DNA of 64,000 nt from Anaplasma ovis str. Haibei (GTDB lineage: Bacteria; Pseudomonadota; Alphaproteobacteria; Rickettsiales; Anaplasmataceae). The DNA lies in contig NZ_CP015994.1 of assembly GCF_002214625.1 (NCBI RefSeq), positions 1,150,675 through 1,214,674 on the forward strand, written 5' to 3'. Of the stretch, positions 36,825 through 46,966 are shown piece after piece (within the stretch, counting starts at the first letter, position 1; each line of letters begins with the position of its first letter). The notes below the pieces were generated by a model. The model did no database searches, had not been told where the DNA came from, and saw only the letters and a program-made list of their open reading frames with translations. Both the position numbers and the translations under genes were made by a program.

Positions 36825-37220
36825 CTAGTACTCCGTTGCAGCGTTCATAATTCTGCGCATATGTGGCATCATTATCTGCATGAAAGTCTTTATCAACTCT
36901 TCATGAGATCCGACACGGCCACCGTTTTGAGCTGCGGACGCCACTATTGGTACCAGCACCTTGGTCAGTTCTGGCACAGCAGTGGAGATTTCCGTCTTCA
37001 TTGTTTGCCGCATCCGATCACTCATTGCGCTACCGTACTCCTGCTCCATGCACTTTATAACGTGCTCAATCTCTTCACTTGATAGGGAGAAGTCTTGTTG
37101 TTGGTTCACCCGGTTCTTCTTGGCGTTGTTAGAACCCGCGCTCTGGTTGCGCGCCTGCTGCGGTTGGCTCCTCTGAGCGGTGACAGCGGTGCGACTTTGG
37201 TTCTGGGACTCCGCGCTCAT
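36825..37220 (-). CDS. Hypothetical Gln/Asn-rich protein
   Basis: Unrecognised 131-residue protein from ATG 37218-37220. Residues 1-45 are disordered and rich in Gln, Asn, Ser, Arg and Lys (SQPQQARNQSAGSNNAKKNR). Residues 46-131 look helical (SSEEIEHVIKCMEQEYGSAM, then MPHMRRIMNAATEY). No signal peptide or membrane helix. A disordered tail plus a helical domain fits either an RNA/protein-binding factor or a secreted substrate; neither is shown. It is divergent from guaA across an AT-rich spacer. Confidence 0.65.
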   Translation of the reverse strand: MSAESQNQSRTAVTAQRSQPQQARNQSAGSNNAKKNRVNQQQDFSLSSEEIEHVIKCMEQEYGSAMSDRMRQTMKTEISTAVPELTKVLVPIVASAAQNGGRVGSHEELIKTFMQIMMPHMRRIMNAATEY

Positions 37221-37702
37221 ACTAAATTACCATAACATTGTCCATCGGCGAGAATGATATGCAAAATTTATTAAAAAATTTATAACTTCTGCACAAAACG
37301 TACGCTCAGTGCACAGAGGCCTCACGCAAATTAATTTCTTGGGTTTAATATAATCTGAACTCATGTTTGCACGGTGAGTTGCATGCCTACTGTGACTAGA
37401 AAGGGCGCCAAACACCGAGGAAATTTTCGTAGTAGCCGAAGTGCCAACTGCAACTTTCCAAAGGCACCAACACTACGAGGATAATATCGGTGTATTGGGC
37501 TTGATAACTTCTGCGGGCAGCATGTGTGGTTATAGGTGCGGTATCACGGGATTTGCGCCTTCAGAGTGGATGTGCCTGAGATGTGTATCGGGGCCTTCAT
37601 CCGACTTGTCAACACCTAATAAAACTTTACAATGCGGTATTCGACAAGTATACATGGACCGCGGGTTTCTGGTACTATACAACACGCAATTAGGAACGTT
37701 AG
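37221..37702. other. AT-rich divergent promoter region
   Basis: About 480 bases between the divergent Gln-rich protein gene and guaA. The part nearest the minus-strand gene (37255-37300) is strongly AT-rich and includes, on the minus strand, TTGTGC followed after 17 bases by a TAATAA-like box. On the plus side TTGTCA occurs at about 37607, with AT-rich sequence about 15 bases on. No gene is supported. Confidence 0.35.
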
Positions 37703-39292
37703 ATGTCTACCATTGCCATAGTTGACTTTGGTTCCCAAGTAACCCAGCTAATAGCCAGAAGGGTTAGGGAGCTAGGCGTATATAGTGAGGTGTTTCCTCC
37801 TAGCACGAACTTCCAGGCTATGGCCAGTTGTGAAACCAACATTGGTGCCTTCATTCTTTCCGGGGGCCCAAATTCAGTTCAGCGGTCACGCGGTGTTCCC
37901 AAGGCAGTGTCAGACGTGTTGGATCTCAACCTACAAACAGGCGTGCCAGTGCTGGGTATATGTTACGGTTTGCAGGTGCTGGCGCACTATTTTGGGGTTG
38001 ATGTGGCACAGGATGCGGCCAGGGAGTTTGGCAGAACTCAGCTAGACGTCATTGAGCCCTCGTCTATCACCGAAGGGGTATGGTTGGCAGGCAGTAAGGT
38101 GGATGTGTGGATGAGCCATTCTGATAGTGTAATTGGTGAGGTGCCGCAAGGTTTTAGGGTGGTGGCGCGCAGCGCAGATACTGGGGCTGTAGCGCTTATG
38201 GGCAACGATGAACGTAGGATTTACGGTATGCAGTTTCACCCAGAGGTGGCTCACACTCCGGGTGGACGCGAGATGTTGGACAACTTCTTAAAGATTGCAG
38301 GCTGTACCAGGGATTGGACAATGAGGTCATTCCTACATACCCAAATTGAGGATATAAAGTCCGCTACCGATGGCGGACGCGTGGTAGCAGCTATCAGTGG
38401 CGGAGTTGATTCCAGTGTGGCATCAGTGCTGGTTCACAAGGCAATAGGAGAAAGGTTGGTTTGCGTGTTTGTTGATACCGGCTTACTACGCAAGGGCGAG
38501 GTTGGTATAGTGCGAGACCTTTTTGTGGACAAGCTCAATATGCACGTGAATGTTCTGGATAAAAGCGACCTATTCATGCAGCGCCTTGCGGGCGCGCAAG
38601 ACCCGGAGGTGAAGCGTAAGATCATCGGCGAAACATTCATCGAGGTTTTTGAGCAAGAGGCTCGGGGTTTGGGTGATATAAAATTCCTTATGCAGGGAAC
38701 TATATATCCGGACGTTATAGAGTCAGGCGTAGGAGGATCCGGAGCAAAAATTAAATCGCACCACAATGTCGGTGGGCTTCCTGCAGTTATGAACTTGTCG
38801 CTCGTGGAACCGCTTCGGTGCCTGTTTAAAGATGAGGTGCGGTTGTTGGGCAAAGAGCTTGGCCTTCCATCCGCAATACTTGGCAGGCACCCGTTTCCGG
38901 GTCCGGGGTTAGCAGTCAGGATTATGGGAGAAGTTACAGCAGAGCGGGTTGAACTGCTGAGAGAAATAGACAACATTTACATAGATACAATACGTGAGAG
39001 TGGGTTGTATGACCACATATGGCAGGCGTTTGCAGTTTTGGTGCCCGTGCGCACCGTTGGTGTCATGGGTGATGGTAGAACCTACGGGTATGTGTGTGCG
39101 CTCAGAGCAGTAACCTCGAGTGATGGCATGACCGCGGACTGCTTTCCCTTCAGTGAGGCTGACGAGAGAAAGTTGGAGTTTCTTGCGGTTTTACAAAAAG
39201 TTAGTAGGGCTATTGTAAGCAGTCTACAGGGGGTGAATAGGGTGGTGTACGATATATCCTCGAAGCCCCCGGCAACGATCGAGTGGGAGTAA
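37703..39292 (+). CDS. guaA: GMP synthase (glutamine-hydrolysing)
   Basis: Converts XMP to GMP. The N-terminal class I amidotransferase has the nucleophile in [10 protein letters not shown] and the His-Glu pair in MQFHPEVAH. The ATP-pyrophosphatase loop is [13 protein letters not shown]. The C-terminal dimerisation domain ends with [14 protein letters not shown], the universal terminus. 529 residues, full length. gltA follows after about 30 bases. Confidence 0.96.
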   Translation: MSTIAIVDFGSQVTQLIARRVRELGVYSEVFPPSTNFQAMASCETNIGAFILSGGPNSVQRSRGVPKAVSDVLDLNLQTGVPVLGICYGLQVLAHYFGVDVAQDAAREFGRTQLDVIEPSSITEGVWLAGSKVDVWMSHSDSVIGEVPQGFRVVARSADTGAVALMGNDERRIYGMQFHPEVAHTPGGREMLDNFLKIAGCTRDWTMRSFLHTQIEDIKSATDGGRVVAAISGGVDSSVASVLVHKAIGERLVCVFVDTGLLRKGEVGIVRDLFVDKLNMHVNVLDKSDLFMQRLAGAQDPEVKRKIIGETFIEVFEQEARGLGDIKFLMQGTIYPDVIESGVGGSGAKIKSHHNVGGLPAVMNLSLVEPLRCLFKDEVRLLGKELGLPSAILGRHPFPGPGLAVRIMGEVTAERVELLREIDNIYIDTIRESGLYDHIWQAFAVLVPVRTVGVMGDGRTYGYVCALRAVTSSDGMTADCFPFSEADERKLEFLAVLQKVSRAIVSSLQGVNRVVYDISSKPPATIEWE

Positions 39293-39323
39293 TGTCTGGT
39301 GAGTTTGTTGTCTGGAGGATGGT

Positions 39324-40577
39324 ATGGTAGAAAAAGCGGTTTTAGAGTGTGGGGATTGCAAAATAAACCTGCCTGTTGTGCGTGGCAGCGATGGAACACT
39401 AGCTGTTGACACAACTGGCCTCTACAGAGATTCCAAAATCCTTACTTACGATCCCGGATTCATGTCTACTGCTGCATGCAAATCCGAGATAACATTCATA
39501 GATGGCGATGAGGGTGTGCTTCGTTACAGAGGGTATGATGTCGCTGACCTTGCCACGGCAGATGGTGGATTTTGCAGCATTGCCTACCTACTGTTACACG
39601 GGACTATGCCGCAAGAGCGTGAGCTTGCCGACTTTGTTGCCACTGTGAGCCGGGGGTACGATGTACACGCGCAAGTTGTAGACGTAATTCGGGCGTTACC
39701 ACGTGATGCTCACCCCATGGCTATACTAATTGCGAGTTTTGCAGCTCTTGCCGCCCGCTATCACGGTGCCAATGCTTTAGATCCACTTCGCAGCGCGATT
39801 GTGGCCATATCACAGGTACCGGGTATCGTTGCAAACATTTACAGGCACACCTCTGGCATGCCACTCACAGAGGCAGATCCAAACCTGGGGTACGTACAGA
39901 ACTTCGTGCACATGATGTTTGGTGACTTACACGAAACGCGCAAAAGCATTATCTGCAAGGCGCTGGAAGCCATCTTCATAATGCACGCAGACCACGAGCA
40001 GAATGCTTCTACTGCTACGGTAAGAGCAACCGGCTCTGCCGGAGCTAACCTTTTTGCGTGCTTAAGTTCGGGTGTAGCAACCTTATGGGGCCCGGCTCAT
40101 GGTGGTGCGAATGAAGCAGTTGTGAAGATGCTTGAGGAAATTGGTAGCCCCGCACGAGTTGGTGAGTTTATTGAGAAAGTGAAAGGGAAAGAGAGCGGAG
40201 TGAGACTCATGGGCTTTGGCCACAGAGTCTACAAGAACTATGATCCAAGAGCCCGTATCATCCGGGATATATGCAAAGAAACGCTAAATGGGCTTGGCGC
40301 GGATGACCCACTGCTGGATGTGGCAATTGCGCTGGAAAAGGCGGCTCTGGAAGACGAATATTTCGTCACACGCTCCCTGTACCCCAATGTTGACTTTTAC
40401 TCCGGTATTGTGCTAAGGGCGGTTGGAGTGCCAGTGAACATATTTACTGCGTTTTTTGCTCTGGCGAGAACCACCGGATGGTCTGCCCAATGGTATGAAA
40501 TGGTGGATAAACAACATGAGGGCAACAAAATATGCCGTCCACGCCAACTTTATACGGGCAAGATGAGCGCAAAATAA
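39324..40577 (+). CDS. gltA: Citrate synthase
   Basis: First step of the TCA cycle. The 417-residue product is the hexameric gram-negative type. Landmarks are GDEGVLRYRGYDVADLA, the His-containing HADHEQNAST and WGPAHGGANEAV segments, GFGHRVYKNYDPRA, and NVDFYSGIVL with the catalytic Asp. ATG at 39324 follows GGAGG. Downstream of guaA on the same strand. Confidence 0.96.
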   Translation: MVEKAVLECGDCKINLPVVRGSDGTLAVDTTGLYRDSKILTYDPGFMSTAACKSEITFIDGDEGVLRYRGYDVADLATADGGFCSIAYLLLHGTMPQERELADFVATVSRGYDVHAQVVDVIRALPRDAHPMAILIASFAALAARYHGANALDPLRSAIVAISQVPGIVANIYRHTSGMPLTEADPNLGYVQNFVHMMFGDLHETRKSIICKALEAIFIMHADHEQNASTATVRATGSAGANLFACLSSGVATLWGPAHGGANEAVVKMLEEIGSPARVGEFIEKVKGKESGVRLMGFGHRVYKNYDPRARIIRDICKETLNGLGADDPLLDVAIALEKAALEDEYFVTRSLYPNVDFYSGIVLRAVGVPVNIFTAFFALARTTGWSAQWYEMVDKQHEGNKICRPRQLYTGKMSAK

Positions 40578-40950
40578 CGCGAACAGAGTTTGTTCCATGT
40601 AAGGCTCAGCGATGTTTGACGTGTCTATATGTTGTACGGGAGTGTGCAGATGTCTGTCTGCGCTCTAGAATTACTGTAGGGCGCTCTAGATCTGGACCAG
40701 GGCTGATTGCACATAGGGCAGCCATGCGTACCAGCCGGGTAGAGCCTGCTCGTGGTTGTTGTGGTGTGCGGGTTTCGGATTCGACTGCAAATAGCATAAC
40801 CAGTGTTTCCTGTACAACTGCTAGGTATGCGATTAGCAACATTCTGTGTTCTGTGGCGGCTTTAAGGTTCTCGCACGGCAGAATTAGGTAGTTGACGGGC
40901 ATAAAGGCGGGTATAATTCCAGCTAGTTCTTGGGTTTTTAAGGTTCTATT
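40578..40950. other. Intergenic region with no supported gene
   Basis: About 370 bases between gltA and gshA. Overlapping frames of about 100 codons exist on both strands, neither with a ribosome-binding site or recognisable product. The promoter for gshA probably lies in the last 60 bases. Confidence 0.35.
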
Positions 40951-42174
40951 TTGACATGCGTCAAGATGCTTGAGGACGTGCTTGAGCGTCGTGCAGCAGC
41001 GGTTGAAGACTGGTTCGCCGACTGGTTCTCCAGATACCCTGCGGTTCTGAGCACATCCGTAGATGTTCGCAGCTCAGGATACAAGATAGCCCCGGTTGAT
41101 GTTAACTTCTTCCCGGCAGGGTACAACAACTTTGGTGTGGATGCAAGGCAGAGGGCGAAGTCTGCATTTTTGGAATACCTATCTCGGTATCTTGGGTCTA
41201 AGGTGCTGATTGTGGTTGAAAGCCACACCAGGAACAAGAAATACGTTGATAGCGTTATAGCACTTAGAGACATGCTTGGTGAATCTGGATTTCAGCTCGA
41301 GGTAGGTGTCTGCGGCATCGCCGAAGATATGAGCGTGCTGTCATCCACAGGTGCTACGCTAGACGTCAGAGCCCTAGTAAATTGTGGGGGCGAGGTGAGC
41401 ACAACCTCTGGATTTGTGCCGGACCTCATCATACTAAACAACGATCTTACCAGTGGCATCCCGGGCGTACTTGATGGCATTATAGCGCAACGCATGATAC
41501 CCCCGCCTCATTTGGGCTGGTTTAACAGGCGTAAGTCCAGATACTTTAGCATATACAGCGAAGTGGCGGAAAAGTTCTGTACGGAATTTGGAATAGATAA
41601 ATGGGGGGTCTGCACGCTTTTTGTGCACTGCCAGGATGTGGATTTTGTCAGCAAGAAAGGCATTGACAACGTTGCCAGTGGAGTTGAGGATCTGATATCC
41701 AAAATTGGAGAAAAATTTCGCTTTTACGGACTGAACTGTACTCCACATGTTTTCATCAAAGCGGATAATGGAACCTATGGCATGGGCGTAATAGAGGTGT
41801 ACAGCGGGGAAGACGTGCTAAACATGAACAAAAAAAATCGCAACAAAATGCGCAAGATTAAGGAAAACAACCCAGTAGAGAGTGTAGTTTTGCAAGAAGG
41901 TGTCCCCACCAATGAGGTGTTTTGCAACCACGCGGCAGAGCCGTTGTTGTATTGTATAGGGGCGGAGCCCGTGTGTTACCTGTGCAGATATAACGCTACT
42001 AGGAGCAAGTTCGAGAATCTAAACGCTCCCGGATGTGGGTTTGCTGATGTGGGATCTGGCATAGCGGAGGAGAAAAGGCGCGTTTGGCGGACAGTGGGCA
42101 AACTCGCGATTCTAGCTGCGGCTGTAGAGGCGGAAGAGATAGAAAGCGCCTACCTAAATGGTGGGTTGTCATAA
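40951..42174 (+). CDS. gshA: Glutamate-cysteine ligase, proteobacterial type
   Basis: First step of glutathione synthesis. The 407-residue protein matches the proteobacterial GshA family distinct from E. coli GshA. Landmarks are YKIAPVDVNFFPAGYNNF, ESHTRNKKYVDSV, LILNNDLTSGIP, PPHLGWFNRRKS, VFIKADNGTYGMGV and the C-terminal PGCGFADVG. Start ATG is 40966 (MLEDVLERR) or the TTG-type codon at 40951. The 3' end overlaps holA on the other strand by six bases. Confidence 0.9.
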   Translation: MTCVKMLEDVLERRAAAVEDWFADWFSRYPAVLSTSVDVRSSGYKIAPVDVNFFPAGYNNFGVDARQRAKSAFLEYLSRYLGSKVLIVVESHTRNKKYVDSVIALRDMLGESGFQLEVGVCGIAEDMSVLSSTGATLDVRALVNCGGEVSTTSGFVPDLIILNNDLTSGIPGVLDGIIAQRMIPPPHLGWFNRRKSRYFSIYSEVAEKFCTEFGIDKWGVCTLFVHCQDVDFVSKKGIDNVASGVEDLISKIGEKFRFYGLNCTPHVFIKADNGTYGMGVIEVYSGEDVLNMNKKNRNKMRKIKENNPVESVVLQEGVPTNEVFCNHAAEPLLYCIGAEPVCYLCRYNATRSKFENLNAPGCGFADVGSGIAEEKRRVWRTVGKLAILAAAVEAEEIESAYLNGGLS

Positions 42175-43308
42175 GCTGTGGTACCCGTATTGATGCAACG
42201 GCTTACCCTCAGCACGTTTCACAAATGCGGCCAGCGAGCACATAAGGTATTTAAAAACAACCTCCTGCGTTGCATCAGAAAGTTTACACTGCATTTCTGC
42301 CTCTAATAACCTACGCAAAATTACTTGTACTGTCTTGTAGGAAACTGACTCAGCATTTCTCTTAAGTTTAGGTATGAGCCTAAAAAATACTGGGGGCTGC
42401 AACGCCTTCAGGGCGCTATCAATACTTACTTGATTCTGGGCTGCCCTTAGCAGATATTCAAGTTGCATGAAGTACTTCATGCCGGACCTTATAGCCAATA
42501 CTGGAGAGATTCTATTCCGCATTAACGTATCAGCACATTTCAAAACATCTGCCAAAGTACCATCCGCTATTGCCACGCAAAGGTCGTCCAGTACGGGGTC
42601 TACATCAGTAGACAAGCTTTTTCGTACGTCTTCTGTCGACAGAGATTTTTTTTCACCTAGATAAAGCAACAACTTTTCCAGCTCAGGTTGTATACAAGCA
42701 GCGCTATGTTTTATCGTGGTGCAGAGCAGTTTGAACGTGCTATGCCCGTATGATATGCCATGCTTTTCGAGAAAGTCAGCCACTATGAAGCCCACATCCT
42801 CCTCCTTATAGCAACCCACGGCAGCGAACGTTTTGTGGTTGTTGTAATAACCCTTTAGTGTGGAAGCCCCCGAAAGTTCGCGAGCTTGTATCATCACGTA
42901 ACAGTGTTGCGTATCCATGCCTTCCATAACAGTTTTTAAGTCGGCGGATAGCATATCTTTCGCATCGGTAAGAAGAACCAGGGGTTTTTGACCGAACATT
43001 GGAACAGTCATTAAACTAACAAGCAACTGCTCCGGGTCCCGGTTGGCCTTGAGGAACTCCATCTTGTGTATGACAAATTCATTGTTACAGTTAATGTGAT
43101 CCAGGATTTTCTGTGTATACATATTCATCCTGCTGTAATCACTTCCGTGGAGCAGCACGCTCCCATAGGTTTCTGGGCTATTGAAAAAATCTCTCAACTT
43201 TGATGGGGTGATCTTCACTGTTATACCGCCCACGGAACCGCGACTGAGCACCTTATCGCTCAACGTTTCTAGTGTACGCCGTATTACGCAGATGTCTAGT
43301 TGCTGCAT
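42169..43308 (-). CDS. holA: DNA polymerase III, delta subunit
   Basis: Clamp-loader subunit that opens the beta sliding clamp. Assignment rests on overall family likeness: KITPSKLRDFFNSPETYGSVLLHGSDYSR at the start of domain 1, VPMFGQKPLVLLTDA, the loop ELEKLLLYLGE and a helical C-terminal domain. A GTG at 43216-43218 (VKITPSKLRDFF) gives 349 residues, the normal size, and may be the true start; the longest frame adds 30 residues. It faces gshA tail to tail and is divergent from lolC. Confidence 0.8.
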   Translation of the reverse strand: MQQLDICVIRRTLETLSDKVLSRGSVGGITVKITPSKLRDFFNSPETYGSVLLHGSDYSRMNMYTQKILDHINCNNEFVIHKMEFLKANRDPEQLLVSLMTVPMFGQKPLVLLTDAKDMLSADLKTVMEGMDTQHCYVMIQARELSGASTLKGYYNNHKTFAAVGCYKEEDVGFIVADFLEKHGISYGHSTFKLLCTTIKHSAACIQPELEKLLLYLGEKKSLSTEDVRKSLSTDVDPVLDDLCVAIADGTLADVLKCADTLMRNRISPVLAIRSGMKYFMQLEYLLRAAQNQVSIDSALKALQPPVFFRLIPKLKRNAESVSYKTVQVILRRLLEAEMQCKLSDATQEVVFKYLMCSLAAFVKRAEGKPLHQYGYHSL

Positions 43309-43507
43309 GCACTAATAAAGTGACAGTTCACTGACACACGTGCAGCTGGACGGCACTTGCATACGCAGACATCTTGCAGTTGCCAATCTTAATTTTCCAT
43401 GCCGCAATCTCCAAGCAACTACAGAATACAATACCGCAGGAATTGTAACTGCCCTGGAAGCGTGCTATACGTGCTGTAGATGTGGCTTACATGTGAGCAG
43501 CGGTGTT

Positions 43508-44719
43508 ATGGGCTTGGAGTGGCTGTTAGCTCGAAGGTATTTACAATCTAACGGAGGACGGTTCCTCTTTTCTACGGCGACTGTCCTTTCCATTTTGGGT
43601 ATTTGCATAGGAGTGGCAACACTCATATCAGTCACGTCAGTGATGAATGGCTTTTCTGCGAAGCTGCTATCCAGCATTTTGGGTATGAACGGCCATATTA
43701 CAATCCACTGCAATTGCCCAGATTATCCAAATATAATTGCCGAGATTGGCCATGTGCCCGGCGTGGTTTCCGCTGCACCTGTTATTGAGGGACAAGCCAT
43801 GCTGAAATATGAACACAACATTATGGGCGCGGTAGTGCGGGGCATGTATATGAGTGATATACGCCGCAAGTTACGTGGATATATCGCAAGGGGTGATGTA
43901 GACGTGCTTGAGGAAGGAATAGTTTTAGGTTTTAGGCTTGCAGAGAGCATTGGTGCCGATTATGGTGATGAAATCACTATAATCTCTCCGGAAACCTCCC
44001 CGACGATTTTTGGTTCCGTACCACGCACGAAGACTTACAGAGTGACTGGTATTTTTGATGTAGGAGTGTACGAATATGACAGCGCTTTTGCGTATATCCC
44101 ATTGCGGGATTCCCAGTTACTTTTTGGATATGTAAGTAGGGTGAAGTACATAGAGGTATTTCTCAAGGATGTGACAAAATCTTCCGAAGCCCTTATCGAC
44201 ATTGCAAGGAGAACCAGCCTCAGGGTAGAAGATTGGAAGGTGCAACAGGGGCAATACTTCCGTGCGCTTGAATTGGAACGTGACGCCATGTTTTTTATCC
44301 TGGCTCTTATTGTCATCGTTGCGGCTTTTAACATAATCTCAGGGATATCCGTGCTCGTGCGAGATAAAAAGGGTGCCATCGCTATAATGCGCACAATGGG
44401 TGTGAGTAGATACGCAATTATGCGTATATTCTGCATGTGCGGTGCTTTTATAGGGATGTTGGGAACCAGTTTCGGATGCATTTTAGGGGTTGCTTTCTCC
44501 GCAAACATTGAGAGTATAAACAACTTTTTTAGCTCCTTTGGAAACGGGACACTTTTTGAATCAATAGCGTACTGTCTGGAGGGAATATCGCCAGAAATGA
44601 TGTTTGGAGATATTGCAAAGGTTGTGGTGCTATCTCTTAGCGCTTCGCTATTGGCCGCTGTACCTCCAGCGATTGTGGCTGCGCGCCAAAACCCGGTTGA
44701 TATTCTTAGATATGAGTAA
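43508..44719 (+). CDS. lolC: Lipoprotein-releasing ABC transporter permease (LolC/E family)
   Basis: Extracts mature lipoproteins from the inner membrane for transfer to LolA. The 403 residues from ATG 43508 (MGLEWLLARRYLQ) have the FtsX-like fold: helix 1 (FSTATVLSILGICIGVATLI), a large periplasmic domain, then three C-terminal helices with IVAAFNIISGISVLVRDKK and AIMRTMGVSRYAIMRIF. One LolC/E protein usually serves alone in Rickettsiales. The stop overlaps the next start (ATGAGTAA), implying coupled translation. Confidence 0.9.
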   Translation: MGLEWLLARRYLQSNGGRFLFSTATVLSILGICIGVATLISVTSVMNGFSAKLLSSILGMNGHITIHCNCPDYPNIIAEIGHVPGVVSAAPVIEGQAMLKYEHNIMGAVVRGMYMSDIRRKLRGYIARGDVDVLEEGIVLGFRLAESIGADYGDEITIISPETSPTIFGSVPRTKTYRVTGIFDVGVYEYDSAFAYIPLRDSQLLFGYVSRVKYIEVFLKDVTKSSEALIDIARRTSLRVEDWKVQQGQYFRALELERDAMFFILALIVIVAAFNIISGISVLVRDKKGAIAIMRTMGVSRYAIMRIFCMCGAFIGMLGTSFGCILGVAFSANIESINNFFSSFGNGTLFESIAYCLEGISPEMMFGDIAKVVVLSLSASLLAAVPPAIVAARQNPVDILRYE

Positions 44720-45476
44720 GCAAATGAAGGCAGAAAATTGTGGGTGGATAGGAATTTTTTGTATTCTGTCTCTATGTATGGGCGGAATTACGTATTTTGT
44801 TTTGGAATGTAGGGAAATGCTGTTAGATTTCTCGGCTAACATTGAAAAACTTGCAGGTGACCATGCACGCGCAGACGCGGCACTGTCTGACTTGTCATCA
44901 AAGGTGCAGCAGCTAAAAAGCATAGTTCCCCGAAAGAGCACCATTGTAGTAAACAAAGATGGGTGCGCGCGTACAGAGTGTCTGGCCAGACTTTTGCTCA
45001 TGGTGGCAGATCTGCGCAGAGCCTTTGCCTTGGGTGCAATGTCTCATGATGCGGTCTACGCGGTAAAACCTATGCTTGCGGGATTGCGTGACCAGCAGAT
45101 TGACGACAGCTTCAAAGTTGTTGAGGGGTTTAATCCAAGGAAGGGATACAGAGACCTGATTGAAGACCTGTCCGATCTTCGCAAGAGGCTGCGTGCGGCT
45201 GTGGTTGGCCCAGTGGGCAAACACCTGTCAAAATGGATATCAATAGAAAATCGCAACGAAGCCCTATGGAGGGAATTCGAACGCCTAGAGCACCTGGCAC
45301 GCCAGGGCGCCTGGGAAGATTGTTTAAAGGTGGCCAACGGCGCTTCTTTAAGCCCCGTACCCGGTATAGATTCTTGGGCGAAAGATCTGGAATCCATATT
45401 AGAGGTTGAGAGGAGCTTATCCACGATATACGATCGGCTAATAGAGCGTGTTAACAGTAATCCAGAGGGAATATGA
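44712..45476 (+). CDS. HemX/mitofilin-like membrane-anchored protein
   Basis: The 254-residue protein starts at ATG 44712 inside the lolC 3' end. A short N-terminal cytoplasmic part is followed by one membrane helix (IGIFCILSLCMGGITYFVL). A helical periplasmic domain with a coiled-coil stretch (about 45-80) follows. The position directly before hemY is where alphaproteobacteria carry a mitofilin/HemX-like gene, which supports the call more than sequence alone. The last bases overlap the hemY start (ATGA). Precise function unknown. Confidence 0.65.
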   Translation: MSKQMKAENCGWIGIFCILSLCMGGITYFVLECREMLLDFSANIEKLAGDHARADAALSDLSSKVQQLKSIVPRKSTIVVNKDGCARTECLARLLLMVADLRRAFALGAMSHDAVYAVKPMLAGLRDQQIDDSFKVVEGFNPRKGYRDLIEDLSDLRKRLRAAVVGPVGKHLSKWISIENRNEALWREFERLEHLARQGAWEDCLKVANGASLSPVPGIDSWAKDLESILEVERSLSTIYDRLIERVNSNPEGI

Positions 45477-46711
45477 TCACCTATTTGTTGGTTTGCATAG
45501 TAGCGTCCCTGGCGGCTGGATTGGCTATACAGAATTACGAAGAGCTCGTGCTCAAAATGGAAATTGCTGGGTACGTCATAGAGGCAAACACCGTGTTTAT
45601 AGTTTTTGTGGTGTGTGCTCTAGCGCTTCTACTTGCTGCTTTGCTACGACTGTGCCTGGCCTGCGCGCTGCTCGTGTATAAAATAAAATGTAGGTCTGTT
45701 GCCAAGCAATATGAATCTCTGGGCAGGGGATATGCCCTGCTGAGCCTTGGCGGAGTAATGAACCATGCGCAAATTGTGAATACAGTGGAAAAACTTCGTG
45801 CGCTTGATTGTCATTCCCTTGCGATATTGGAAACATGCGCGTGGTTTAGACTTGGACAGTATGAAATGGCAGAAAAGCCATTGCTGCTTCTCAAGGGTAG
45901 TAGCTTGCCTGACGAGAGACTGGGGCTGTGGTTGGTGGAGTCGCTAAATAGCGAGCAAAGCAAAGACTGCAGACTTAGGGTGTTGAAGAGGTTGTGTGAT
46001 GTGTTCCACCGGGCACCTTGGGCTACAATGTTTAGATTGGAAATCGCCCGCATAGAGGGGGATTGGGGCACAGTGCTTGTGGAAGTAAAGCTAGCAGCTA
46101 AGCGAGGTATTGTTCTTCCCTACAAACACGAAAGAGTGGCAGATATAGCCTGCCTCATGCTTGCTGAGTCATGCTATCAACGGGGCGAATATAAGGAGGG
46201 CCTCAAGTTGGTAGGGCGGGCAACAGACATGCACGCGGCCATTTTAAAAGCCAAAACCCACGAAAAATTGGGTAACCTGCAAAAAGCTAGGGATGTGCTG
46301 GAAGCGTGCTATAAAACCACGCCACATCCAGAAATAGTTACGGCATACTTGGCAGTATCACAAGATCATGACACAGCAATGGAACGGCTCAGTGGCTTAA
46401 ATGCTGAGCATTATGTTAGTATGATGCTGGCCGTCAAGCGATATATGAATGCTAAGCAGTATAACGCGGCTGAGCAGTATGCTAAACGTGCCCTCGCTAA
46501 GTACAAGTACGTTGAACTCTATTGTATTATGGTGGACGTCATGGCGTGCATAGGAAATATTGATGAGGTTGTGTACTGGACTCAAAAGATGCAAAAAGAC
46601 TCCTTGCCTAATATGCGGTGGCGTTGCACAAAATGCTGTTCTGTATTGCCCGAGTGGAGCCATGAGTGCTCTGCCTGCAACACATTTGATTCTGTGCAGT
46701 GGTTGGGATAA
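45473..46711 (+). CDS. hemY: HemY-like TPR membrane protein with C-terminal zinc-ribbon
   Basis: The 412-residue protein has two N-terminal membrane helices, the first as YLLVCIVASLAAGLAI before QNYEELVLKMEIAGY, which is the HemY N-terminal signature. Tetratricopeptide repeats fill about 90-370. The tail carries a paired-Cys ribbon (WRCTKCCSVLPEWSHECSAC) and ends FDSVQWLG, as in alphaproteobacterial HemY and similar to LapB. The name HemY is historical; this is a scaffold-like membrane protein, not protoporphyrinogen oxidase. ATG at 45473 overlaps the upstream stop by four bases. Confidence 0.85.
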   Translation: MITYLLVCIVASLAAGLAIQNYEELVLKMEIAGYVIEANTVFIVFVVCALALLLAALLRLCLACALLVYKIKCRSVAKQYESLGRGYALLSLGGVMNHAQIVNTVEKLRALDCHSLAILETCAWFRLGQYEMAEKPLLLLKGSSLPDERLGLWLVESLNSEQSKDCRLRVLKRLCDVFHRAPWATMFRLEIARIEGDWGTVLVEVKLAAKRGIVLPYKHERVADIACLMLAESCYQRGEYKEGLKLVGRATDMHAAILKAKTHEKLGNLQKARDVLEACYKTTPHPEIVTAYLAVSQDHDTAMERLSGLNAEHYVSMMLAVKRYMNAKQYNAAEQYAKRALAKYKYVELYCIMVDVMACIGNIDEVVYWTQKMQKDSLPNMRWRCTKCCSVLPEWSHECSACNTFDSVQWLG

Positions 46712-46714
46712 ACG

Positions 46715-46966
46715 GTGGTTGCTGGGGCGCTGCTAGTATTCACTATCACCTGGTGGGTGGCTATTTTTATTGCGCTGCCTATAAATATTGAGGTAGACGC
46801 TCGGCCCCAGGTAGGTTGTGCCAGTAGTGCTCCCAAACGTGTTCACCTAGCCGCGAAAGTTTTTATAGTAACCATAATTGCTGCAATATGTTCCGGCCTA
46901 TACTGTTATTTGAAATACGCTGGGTATCTTGCAGACCTTAGCTTTTTGTATGACCTTGTGCCGTAG
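46715..46966 (+). CDS. DUF1467 family small membrane protein
   Basis: The 83-residue protein begins with a GTG at 46715, three bases after hemY. It has two membrane helices: FTITWWVAIFIALPI and FIVTIIAAICSGLYCY. The WW-x-x-F-x-x-LP pattern after the first helix and the short basic loop are typical of DUF1467, an alphaproteobacterial family of unknown function. It ends the lolC-hemX-hemY set. Confidence 0.7.
   Translation: MVAGALLVFTITWWVAIFIALPINIEVDARPQVGCASSAPKRVHLAAKVFIVTIIAAICSGLYCYLKYAGYLADLSFLYDLVP

Noticed and set aside
36465..37082. 205-codon plus-strand frame
   Set aside because: Mostly antisense to the Gln-rich protein gene; Cys/Trp/Arg-rich composition typical of shadow translation.
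40606..40902. 98-codon minus-strand frame between gltA and gshA
   Set aside because: No ribosome-binding site and no family likeness; overlapped by an equally long plus-strand frame.
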